A stretch of DNA of 64,000 bases, taken from assembly GCA_963576725.1 (NCBI GenBank), contig OY755247.1, forward strand, positions 16,494,526 through 16,558,525, written 5' to 3'. Made by a program: the position numbers and the translations under genes. The DNA is from Azorinus chamasolen (taxonomy: Eukaryota; Mollusca; Bivalvia; Cardiida; Solecurtidae). The notes beneath the pieces were generated by a model. The model was not told where the DNA came from, did not search any database, and saw only the letters and a list, made by a program, of their open reading frames with translations. This document shows, one piece after another, positions 30,752 to 40,578 of this stretch (positions within the stretch are counted from its first letter, which is position 1; each line of letters starts with the position of its first letter).

Positions 30752-32480
30752 TGTTACAACCACTTTTGCAATAATAACCAGAATTGCAATAAATTTATTG
30801 CGAAACTGGTTGGGATGTAAAATGGGTCCAAATTCGTATTGCAATTACTTGACAACCACTTTTGCAATAAAAACCAGAATTGCAATAAATTTTTCTAGAT
30901 TTAAGAATTAGGTTACCGTTGCATTTCGGGTAGTTGCTAGTAGTTGCAAACAACTTTACATGACATGCCCGGACGAAAACAAAGCCCAAATGGGCTTATC
31001 AGTAAATTAGGAAAACAACCATTTATCAGTGTTTTCTCTTTTTAAACACTGGATGGGTTGATAGACTAGTCAATTATATGATTGTTTGTTTCGAAAGTTG
31101 TTGAACTTTACTTTTTAAAGCTAATTCGGATAATATGGAAGCCTAATGGGCTTATCTGTCAACCATGAACTTGCCAAAAACTACCTGTTCTGAACTTAAT
31201 ATATAATTGAAATTTGACAGTAATGATAACAATGAAGACCAATTTGCCATAGTCTACTAGATCAGACACCTTTTCAAGAATTACAAAATGTTTATTGCGA
31301 AACTGGTTGAGATGTAAAAAGTGTCTAAATTCGTATTGCAATTACTTGACAACCACTTTTGCAATAAAAACCAGAATTGCAATAAACTTTTCTACATTGG
31401 AGAAATGAGTTATTCATGTATCGGCGGCAGTTGTTAACAGACGCGAACATCTCAAATGGACACATCGCAATGCCAACAAAGCCTAAATGGGCTTATCAGC
31501 ACATTATGAAACCAACCTTATATCGTCTCTTTCTGTTTGAACATTGGGGATTGACAGCGTAGTCCCAACCACTTTTGCAATAAATTTATTGCAAAACTGG
31601 TTGGGATGTAAAATGGGTCCAAATTCGTATTGCAATTACTTGACAACCACTTTTGCAATAAAAACCAGAATTGCAATAAACGTTTTCTGGATGAAACAAA
31701 GAAGTGACTGTTGCATTTCGGGTAGTTGCTAATGGTTGCAAACATCTTAATAGGATATACCCGGATGCAATTAAAGCCCAAATGGGCTTATCAATAAACT
31801 AGAAAACCAATCATTTATCAGTGTTTTCTCTGTTTGAACATCGGCTGGATTGATAAATTAGTCGATTATAGGATTATTTGTTTCAAAGGTAGTTGCAAAC
31901 ATCTTTTTAAAGCTAATTTGGATAATGTGGAAGTCTAATCGGCTTATCAGTCATCTATGACATTGGCCAAAAAGTACCTGTTCTGAACTTACATGTTCGA
32001 AATTTGACAGGAATAATAACAATGAAGACGAGTTTGCCATAGTCTGCTAGATCAGACACCTTTTCAAGAATTACAAACTGTTTATTGCGAAATTGGTTGG
32101 GATGTAAAAAGTTACATAATTTGTATTGCAATTGTTCGACAACCAGTTTCGCAATAAAACCCAGAATTGCAATAAACTTTTCTTCATTGGAGAAATGAGT
32201 TATTCGTGCTTTGACAACAGTTGTAAACATAGGCGAACATCTCAAATGGACACACCCAAATGCCAACAAAGCCTAAATGGGCTTATCAGCACATTATGAA
32301 ACCAACCTTATATCGTCTCTTTCTGTTTGAACATTGGGGATTCACAGCGTAGTCCCAACCACTTTTGCAATAAATTTATTGCGAAACTGGTTGAGATGTA
32401 AAAAGTGTCTAAATTCGTATTGCAATTACTTGACAACCAGTTTTGCAATAAAAACCAGAATTGCAATAAAAACTATGTTC
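30752..32480. repeat. Left arm of the foldback-like element
   Basis: Diverged copies of the right-arm unit in reverse orientation: GCAATTACTTGACAACCACT, GCCTAAATGGGCTTATCAGC and ACCTTATATCGTCTCTTTCT recur at about 30840, 31330, 31630 and 32410. A GTTGGGATGTAAAATGGGTC block and TTGCAATAAATTTATTGC palindromes mark unit joints. Confidence 0.8.
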
Positions 32481-32630
32481 TATAGAAAACTGGCCTCCCC
32501 TGGGGTGGGGCTTTATTTCGTGGCATGACTTGACTGAAATTAGCACACAGTTTGGATTCTGATCTGACGCATACCTGTATGTTACTTCATATGTGGTTTG
32601 TACATAAGTTAATTGTAAGATTGATATGCA

Positions 32631-32857
32631 TTAACCTTTTCCTCCATAAAACGCCTTTCTACGCCTCTGTAATAGCCACTTTATGAAACCATTGTGATAA
32701 ATAGAGCATTTGCTCCATAGGAGTAAATGCTCTATTTATCACAATGGTTTCAAATCTACGCAATTCTGAAATTTTCCGTTTCTCTAATTCATGCTCCTTA
32801 TCAGTAGATTTATTCAAAGAGGTAGGATCTGAAAATAGCCTATGAGGGAATGGGTTA
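32631..32857. mobile_element. Family B TTAA hairpin element (227 bp)
   Basis: TTAACCTTTTCCTCCATAAA to GAGGGAATGGGTTAA; stem 32693-32752 with apex GCTCCATAGGAG. It lies in the centre of the nested 7.5-kb element and so travelled with it. Confidence 0.87.
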
Positions 32858-33094
32858 AAAACAGTGTGAATAAACAGACACTAATTCTGAAGCAGACAAC
32901 TTTATAGAGTTTTGACCAGGAAATTGACCTCTCCAGTGATTGCATAACACAGACTGAGTAGCTGGAGTCCTTCTGGCTCAGTTGAACCTTTATAGTGTAA
33001 ACGTCTATTTTAAAGTATAACAAACAGGGAAGGGCCAATTTTAACCTCAGAATTATGATATTAACAAATTTCTATAAGGTATATTAGGTAAATC

Positions 33095-33268
33095 TATACA
33101 CTGTAGAACCCTGTAGATTCAGAGGAGAAGACTTTTAAAGGTTCAAATTGTTGACGACGCACGGCGCACGACACACACCGCACGACGCACAACAAACGCC
33201 GACAGACGACGGACACCAGGCGATCACAAAAGCTCACCCTGAGCACTTTGTGCTCTGGTGAGCTAAAA
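33095..33268. repeat. Dispersed repeat with GACGACGCACGGCGCACGAC tract
   Basis: CCCTGTAGATTCAGAGGAGAAG, TTCAAATTGTTGACGAC, a CACGACGCAC-rich tract and GATCACAAAAGCTCACCCTG ending in the small hairpin CACCCTGAGCACTTTGTGCT...GGTGAGCTAAA. The same unit is at 34355-34500. Confidence 0.7.
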
Positions 33269-33726
33269 ATGCGAACATCTTGATAGGACACATCCGAATG
33301 CCAACAAAGTCTAAATGGGCTTATCAGCCAATTACGTAATCAACCGTATATAATGTTTGTCTGTGTTGAGGATTGGCTGGTCGTTAGTATGTTTGGTAGC
33401 TTCTTCATCTGCAAATATCTTATGATAACAAAACCTAGAATAGGTTATCAACACAAACCAGAACTGACCAAATGTGATCATTTACATATTTGCCCATTAT
33501 TATCTCAATGAAGACAATATTCCAAAAAAGGAATTAATATAATATATAAATACTTGAATACTTGAATGATTACTTTAATTATTACAAGTAAAAGTCAGTT
33601 TGTATGGAAGTTACAAAGTGAAATAGTGCATGCAAATTGTAACTAATATAAGCATTGAAATTATATTATTATACCATTAATACAGTTAAACAATATATGT
33701 TAACACTCTTTGAAAAATAACGACTT
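33267..33726. other. Unit fragment, then unassigned DNA
   Basis: 33266-33350 is another piece of the foldback unit (CATCCGAATGCCAACAAAGT, GGGCTTATCAGCCAATTA). At about 33500-33560 lies the AATATTCCAAAAAAGGAATT block shared with the flank of the palindrome at 15672. The rest shows nothing. Confidence 0.5.
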
Positions 33727-33956
33727 TGAACCCTTTCCTGCATAAATGCGCCTTTCTCCGCATTTACAAACAGAGTAGAATTAGATCAGATAGCTCTCGT
33801 GGGGGCCATCTGATCAGGGTCTGTTCTGTTTGCTTATGGAATGAAATATATATGATTCTATAGTTCCTACAGTTTAATATGCCATTTTTAAAATTAATCT
33901 AATTATTATTCATGATGCCATTATTTCTTACATAAATATTCACTGAGTTAAGGATA
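33727..33956. mobile_element. Family A element, diverged
   Basis: GAACCCTTTCCTGCATAAAT to CACTGAGTTAAGG; stem 33765-33833 (TTTACAAACAGAGTAGAATT...GGTCTGTTCTGTTTGC), apex eroded (CTCTCGTGGGGG). Confidence 0.7.
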
Positions 33957-34214
33957 AACACGATCATTTCGGAATAGATTGAAAACAGTTTTATGACTGA
34001 CTAGATTTCACACTGTTGACCGTACACCGTGCTTTTGTTACATTTATATACATGTAAATAATAATGATATCCTGAATAATAATTATATTAATTTTATACG
34101 GATACATTAACACAGATTTTGGGCATAGCAAATACTCTGGAATCAGATCTATATTATAACATAAATATATGCCAAATATTAAAGCTGGAAAACTGCCAGT
34201 TTCAGAGAAGATTT

Positions 34215-34500
34215 TCAAAGTTTTCACTATATGTTTCTATAGATAACAAGGCCCCCTGGCGTGGGACCAATTTTGACCCCAGGGACATAATGTATATACC
34301 TTTTGTAGAGGACTTAAATATGATGGTAAGTGGCAAATATGAAACCTGACAACCCTGTATATTCAGAGGAGAAGATTTTTAAATGTTCAAATTGTTGACG
34401 ACTGACGGCACACGACGGACACCGCACGACGCAAGCTAACGGAGAATGGAAACCAAGCGATCACAAAAGCTCACCCTGAGCACGTTCTGGTGAGCTAAAA
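34215..34500. repeat. Dispersed repeat of the 33095 type, longer copy
   Basis: CCCCCTGGCGTGGGACCAATTT and ACCTTTTGTAGAGGAC precede CCTGTATATTCAGAGGAGAAG and GACGACTGACGGCACACGAC. The first part is also seen in the 48461 composite (GCCCCAGGGCGGGGCCATTT, TTGGTAGAGGACTATTAG), which links the two repeats. Confidence 0.65.
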
Positions 34501-34624
34501 TGGATGCTATTTCGACAAACTCGTGTTTTTCTGATAAGGCTATTAATTTTTCATATTATCCGAATTAGCTTTAAAAAGACCTTAGATCCAGCTTTTTTAA
34601 ATATACAAAACATTGAAATACATT

Positions 34625-34862
34625 TGTTGGAGTGGTGGTCCAGTGGTAGGAGGTTAGACTTGGGATCGGAGGGTCCCCGGTTCGAATCTTGCCATCGGGC
34701 TATCATATATTTTCTGAACAATAAATGCATCCCACGATTAATACTCTCCACCCAGGTGTATAAATGGGTTCCTGTGAGGGAAATAAGCTGCATTGGGCGC
34801 TGAATGTTAATGGCCGACATATAACCCAGTGCTAAGGGGTAAATTGTGAAGTCGGGAGAATA
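34625..34862 (+). mobile_element. tRNA-derived SINE
   Basis: The head is tRNA-like: TGGTCCAGTGGTAGGAGG fits an internal A box and GGTTCGAATCTTG a B box, about 45 bp apart as in tRNA genes. There is no closed acceptor stem. The body has CCACCCAGGTGTATAAATGG, a central motif I associate with the animal MetaSINE group (recalled, not checked), followed by GGGCGCTGAATGTTAATGG. It sits inside the 7.5-kb nested element. It is not a functional tRNA gene. Confidence 0.75.
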
Positions 34863-35906
34863 TGTACATGTATATAGTTCATAACATTACACCTCACTTT
34901 TACCTTTACATGTACATGTATATGGTTGGTTTCCAAAATTTACTTATAAGTTTTATCCTACTACCAGGTTTGCAACTATTAGCAAGTATCCGAAATGCAA
35001 CAGTAACTTCTTTGTTTCATCCAGAAAAGTTTATTGCAATTCTGTTTTTTTATTGTAAAACTGGTTGTCAAGTAATTGCAGTACGAATTTGGACCCATTT
35101 TACATCCCAACCAGTTTCGCAATAAATTTATTGCAAAAGTGGTTGGGACTACGCTGTCAATTCCCAATGTTCAAACAGAAAGAGACGATATAAGGTTGGT
35201 TTCATAATGTGCTGATAAGCCCATTTAGGCTTTGTTGGCATTGCGATGTGTCCATTTGAGATGTTCGCATACGTTTACAACTGTTGCCAAAGCACGAATA
35301 ACTCATTTCTCCAATGTAGAAAAGTTTACTGCAATTCTGGGTTTTATTGCGAAACTTGTTGTCAAATAATTGCAATACAAATTATTTCACATTTTACATC
35401 CCAACCAGTTTTGCAATAAATATTTTGCAATTCTTGAAAAGATGTCTGATGTCTGATCTAGCAGACTATGGAAATCTCGTCTTCATTGTTATCATTCCAG
35501 TCGAATTTCGAATATATAAGTTCAGAACAGGTAGATTTTGGGCAATTTCATTGATGGCTGATGAGCCTATTAGGCTTCCATATTATCCGAATTAGCTTTA
35601 AAAAGATTTAGAAAGATATCAATCCTGTCGGTGTTCAAACAGAGAAAACACTGATAAATGATTGGTTTCCTTATTTACTGATAAGCCCATTTGGGCTTTG
35701 ATTTCATCCGGGTATGTCCTATTAAGATGTTTGCAACTATTAGCAACTACCCAAAATGCACCGGTAAATGATTTCTTATACCTAGAAAATTTTATTGCAA
35801 TTCTGGTTTTTATTGCAAAACTGGTTGTCAAGTAATTGCAATACGACTTTAGACACTTTTTACATCTCAACCAGTTTCGCAATAAATTTATTGCAAAAGT
35901 GGTTGG

Positions 35907-38265
35907 GACTACGCTGTGAATCCCCAATGTTCAAACAGAAAGAGACGATATAAGGTTGGTTTCATAATGTGCTGATAAGCCCATTTAGGCTTTGTTGGCA
36001 TTGCGATGTGTCCATTTGAGATGTTCGCGTCTGTTAACAACTGCCGCCGATACATGAATAACTCATTTCTCCAATGTAGAAAAGTTTATTGCAATTCTGG
36101 TTTTTATTGCAAAAGTGGTTGTCAAGTAATTGCAATACGAATTTGGACCCATTTTACATCCCAACCAGTTTTGCAATAAATTTATTGCAAAAGTGGTTGG
36201 GACTACGCTGTCAATCCCCAATGTTCAAACAGAAAGAGACGATATAAGGTTGGTTTCATAATGTGCTGATAAGCCCATTTAGGCTTTGTTGGCATTGCGA
36301 TGTGTCCATTTGAGATGTTCGCGTCTGTTAACAACTGCCGCCGATACATGAATAACTCATTTCTCCAATGTAGAAAAGTTTATTGCAATTCTGGTTTTTA
36401 TTGCAAAAGTGGTTGTCAAGTAATTGCAATACGAATTTGGACCCATTTTACATCCCAACCAGTTTTGCAATAAATTTATTGCAAAAGTGGTTGGGACTAC
36501 GCTGTCAATCCCCAATGTTCAAACAGAAAGAGACGATATAAGGTTGGTTTCATAATGTGCTGATAAGCCCATTTAGGCTTTGTTGGCATTGCGATGTGTC
36601 CATTTGAGATGTTCGCGTCTGTTAACAACTGCCGCCGATACATGAATAACTCATTTCTCCAATGTAGAAAAGTTTATTGCAATTCTGGTTTTTATTGTAA
36701 AAGTGGTTGTCAAGTAATTGCAATACGAATTTGGACCCATTTTACATCCCAACCAGTTTTGCAATAAATTTATTGCAAAAGTGGTTGGGACTACGCTGTC
36801 AATCCCCAATGTTCAAACAGAAAGAGACGATATAAGGTTGGTTTCATAATGTGCTGATAAGCCCATTTAGGCTTTGTTGGCATTGCGATGTGTCCATTTG
36901 AGATGTTCGCGTCTGTTAACAACTGCCGCCGATACATGAATAACTCATTTCTCCAATGTAGAAAAGTTTATTGCAATTCTGGTTTTTATTGCAAAAGTGG
37001 TTGTCAAGTAATTGCAATACGAATTTGGACCCATTTTACATCCCAACCAGTTTTGCAATAAATTTACTGCAAAAGTGGTTGGGACTACGCTGTCAATCCC
37101 CAATGTTCAAACAGAAAGAGACGATATAAGGTTGGTTTCATAATGTGCTGATAAGCCCATTTAGGCTTTGTTGGCATTGCGATGTGTCCATTTGAGATGT
37201 TCGCGTCTGTTAACAACTGCCGCCGATACATGAATAACTCATTTCTCCAATGTAGAAAAGTTTATTGCAATTCTGGTTTTTATTGCAAAAGTGGTTGTCA
37301 AGTAATTGCAATACGAATTTGGACCCATTTTACATCTCAACCAGTTTTGCAATAAATTTATTGCAAAAGTGGTTGGGACTACGCTGTCAATCCCCAATGT
37401 TCAAACAGAAAGAGACGATATAAGGTTGGTTTCATAATGTACTGATAAGCCCATTTAGGCTTTGTTGGCATTGCGATGTGTCCATTTGAGATGTTCGCGT
37501 CTGTTAACAACTGCCGCCGATACATGAATAACTCATTTCTCCAATGTAGAAAAGTTTATTGCAATTCTGGTTTTTATTGCAAAAGTGGTTGTCAAGTAAT
37601 TGCAATACGAATTTGGACCCATTTTACATCCCAACCAGTTTTGCAATAAATTTATTGCAAAAGTGGTTGGGACTACGCTGTCAATCCCCAATGTTCAAAC
37701 AGAAAGAGACGATATAAGGTTGGTTTCATAATGTGCTGATAAGCCCATTTAGGCTTTGTTGGCATTGCGATGTGTCCATTTGAGATGTTCGCGTCTGTTA
37801 ACAACTGCCGCCGATACATGAATAACTCATTTCTCCAATGTAGAAAAGTTTATTGCAATTCTGGTTTTTATTGCAAAAGTGGTTGTCAAGTAATTGCAAT
37901 ACGAATTTGGACCCATTTTACATCCCAACCAGTTTTGCAATAAATTTATTGCAAAAGTGGTTGGGACTACGCTGTCAATCCCCAATGTTCAAACAGAAAG
38001 AGACGATATAAGGTTGGTTTCATAATGTGCTGATAAGCCCATTTAGGCTTTGTTGGCATTGCGATGTGTCCATTTGAGATGTTCGCGTCTGTTAACAACT
38101 GCCGCCGATACATGAATAACTCATTTCTCCAATGTAGAAAAGTTTATTGCAATTCTGGTTTTTATTGCAAAAGTGGTTGTCAAGTAATTGCAATACGAAT
38201 TTGGACCCATTTTACATCCCAACCAGTTTTGCAATAAATTTATTGCAATTCTGGTTATTATTGCA
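35907..38265. repeat. Tandem array, exact 294-bp period, 8 units
   Basis: GACTACGCTGT starts at 35907, 36201, 36495, 36789, 37083, 37377, 37671 and 37965: eight units exactly 294 bp apart. Units after the first differ by only single substitutions. Each has AACCAGTTTTGC-AATAAATTTATT-GCAAAAGTGGTT (a 36-bp palindrome with one mismatch), the motif GATAAGCCCATTTAGGC and CAACTGCCGCCGATACATG. The array is the distal right arm of the foldback-like element and its last unit runs into the terminal repeat. Confidence 0.95.
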
Positions 38266-38286
38266 AAAGTGGTTGTAACAGACCTC

Positions 38287-38795
38287 TACAAGTATTTGAA
38301 ATCTAAGGGGGTTTAACTCTGATTGTTTGTTAACCGCATTTGCACGTGCACTTTCATATCACCGTTGTCATCCTTCATGGTTGGACGTGACTCCTGCTAT
38401 TTTGATATATTGATTGTATGTCTACAATACAGTCAGGTAAATGCAGTTTCATTCACCTTTTATCACTTTTTGCCATTGTCATAATCATAATAATCATTCT
38501 ATAGCTGTAACATGTTTATTCTTTGGTTGTAAGCTATTTGTAAGATATTTAGAATGGGAGCTATTGTGTTCTGGAAGCTACGCTTCATTTACACGTAATG
38601 TGTTGTTTCATATTATAGGCCTCGTATATGTTTAGAACATATAGTTATGATTCCTTTATTACTTTCAGAGCCTATATAAGAATCATATGCATTGAGCAAT
38701 TAGACGGCTTAACAGTTGACGGTCTTACTTATTATTTCGTCGTCAAACGGACCCCACCCATACTTGTCGGTACAGCCGGGGGAAGCCCGACGACA
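38287..38795 (+). repeat. 5' LTR, second part (509 bp)
   Basis: Continues TACAAGTATTTGAAATC to GAAGCCCGACGACA, identical to 46861-47369. A TATA-like TATATAAG near 38673 lies about 120 bp before the LTR end. Confidence 0.93.
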
Positions 38796-38796
38796 A

Positions 38797-38814
38797 TGGC
38801 GCCCAACGTTCAAG
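38797..38814 (+). promoter_or_regulatory. Primer-binding site
   Basis: TGGCGCCCAACGTTCAAG begins 2 bp after the LTR. The first 13-14 bases complement the 3' end of animal tRNA-Lys (types 1/2), whose primer site in other elements reads TGGCGCCCAACGT. Confidence 0.85.
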
Positions 38815-40578
38815 TTGACTGTTGCTAGAGATTGGTCGTGTGGATATATGGCAGAGAACGTTATAGAACTCTCCATCGTTTCGTAACGTTGGATACATCT
38901 GGAGGATAACTGTGTTTGGACATTAAGGAAGTTCTTAGTTACTGATCAGTATAGTGCTTGTGTCACGTGACTCATATTTCGCGGGAATCGCGATGGACAG
39001 ATAGACAGAGGAGAATTCGGCCGACGGAAGTATATATGTTAATTGGAGCTCATCACGGATACTACGGAACTTCATCGATGGATTGATTGACTGTGTCGTG
39101 TGAATATACTTATTTCTTTTAGAATAAGTTTATAAATGTAGTGAATAGTTAACGACACGTGAGTAAATCTAATATTACAGTGATTATTGACATTGTTTAT
39201 ATAGCAGTAGCAGAATAAGGTTTTTTTATTTGTCTTAGTGGTTCGCATTTAGTATACAGTTTATTGTTTGTCTTATTTTCATTAGCATTGATAGTTAGTT
39301 TAAGTAATTGCTGAGTGTATTTGTTTATCATTGTTTTTCTTCGTCTCTCTATCTTTGTGTTTTTTTCCTTATATCTTTATCGTCTCTCTATCACTGTAAC
39401 CTGATCTATATTTCGCTGTTGTACTTGCCTTGCTATCGTTTTTGTGTATTTCTTCTTTTCTTTCTCATCCGTGCGACGTTTGTTTTTCTTCGTCTCTCTA
39501 TCTTTGTTTTTCCTAATCTCTCATTTTCCTTGTCTTTTCATCAGTGTTTTTGTTTATCATTTCATTTTCCATCAGAGTTCTCCTACCTCACGGAGTCAAC
39601 ATAGTTTGCAAACCAATTTCTTATATTATTGGTGTGTTATTTGCTCTTACGACTTCAATCATTCATATGATTTGGATCAACACAGTTTTCGAAATAGCTG
39701 TCCCTTCCCTCACACGTTTTACACTGCATGCTTGAACTAAAACAATAACAGATTGCTATAAGGGTTTATATTCCATGGGCTGCAAATGGAGAGTTGTTAT
39801 TAGTCCATTTTACATAAGGGTCCAAGTGTTATAGCAAAATCATTTTGCACGTGGGATAATCAGCGTGTATGTGTATGTCCCATGGTAGAGTTGAGTTACT
39901 TGTATCTAAAAGCCTGAGCTTTATTTTAGCATAGAATTACTGTGGTTTCTCTATGATAAAATATTCAGAATTGGTTTTAATTTCCGCGGCGAAGAATGTA
40001 TTAGTTATAACTGGTAAACTTTTTGGATAAATATTATTCATAAAGTATATCGGTTCGCGGTGTTTTTGTGATACCGATTTATCAGGAGGTAGTTATCTCG
40101 TGATAAAGTTTATACGGGTAGCGGATTAGTGCGTTGGCGTGCGTATACCTGTGTGCTTATAGTATCGAAGCGCTTCAGAAATATAGCAGATGTCGTTTTA
40201 GTGTTTGCACTAGAACCGGTGCAACGGTAAATATTTGACCGTATAATTTGACGGCGCACAAATAGGATTGGATGCCATTGACATTGATGGTTTATTTTGG
40301 AATCATTGTAAATGAAATAAATATTTGCTAATAAATGTGTCTTTATTGACAGATGTGAACTAGGGAATATTTGTTTGTTTTGCAGTTGTGATTTTTTTTC
40401 AGAGATTCAGGAATGTTGGGTTACATTTTGTTGCATACATATTCATACATTTATATATACATATGTACATACAGTCTTACACAGTGAAATATTTGTGTGC
40501 ACTTACATTCACAAAGATATTACAGATCCACTGACACCATACAAACAGATACTTAATTTAAACAGACAGACAAGTATC
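38815..40578 (+). other. Long 5' leader of the retrotransposon
   Basis: About 1.76 kb separates the primer site from gag, far longer than usual. It contains a pyrimidine-rich block (39330-39570, TTTTTCTTCGTCTCTCTATC type). Near 40375 are two good splice acceptors (TTTGTTTTGCAG and ATTTTTTTTCAG), so part of the leader may be removed as an intron. Small open frames here are chance or low complexity. Confidence 0.6.

Larger units (their letters stand above)
30752..38280. mobile_element. 7.5-kb foldback-like element nested in the 5' LTR
   Basis: The ends are TGTTACAACCACTTTTGC and GCAAAAGTGGTTGTAACA, inverted over about 45 bp. GACCTC flanks both sides (30746-30751, 38281-38286) and occurs once in the 3' LTR, so the insertion is exact with a 6-bp duplication. 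Both arms are made of repeated copies of one unit in opposite orientation: the left arm about 30752-32480 and the right arm about 34950-38280. The 2.4-kb centre carries passengers (a B element, an A element, a SINE, dispersed repeats). No transposase is visible. Long inverted arms built from tandem units recall foldback elements; a 6-bp duplication does not settle the superfamily. Confidence 0.88.

Noticed and set aside
34625..34695. Functional tRNA gene at the SINE head
   Set aside because: It continues into a SINE body without a terminator and lacks a paired acceptor stem.
35907..38265. Centromeric satellite
   Set aside because: The array is bounded by terminal inverted repeats and a target duplication and is part of a mobile element.
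38441..38828. Open frames in the LTR, repeated at 47015-47402
   Set aside because: They occur in both LTR copies because the DNA is identical; no coding signal.
39308..39740. Leader frames rich in Phe, Leu and Ser
   Set aside because: Product of a pyrimidine-rich tract, probably regulatory or intronic.
40375..40578. Upstream extension of the gag frame to an ATG at 40375
   Set aside because: The stretch overlaps strong splice-acceptor sequence and is hydrophobic, Cys/His/Tyr-rich and unlike gag; the ATG at 40579 begins the coherent charged protein.
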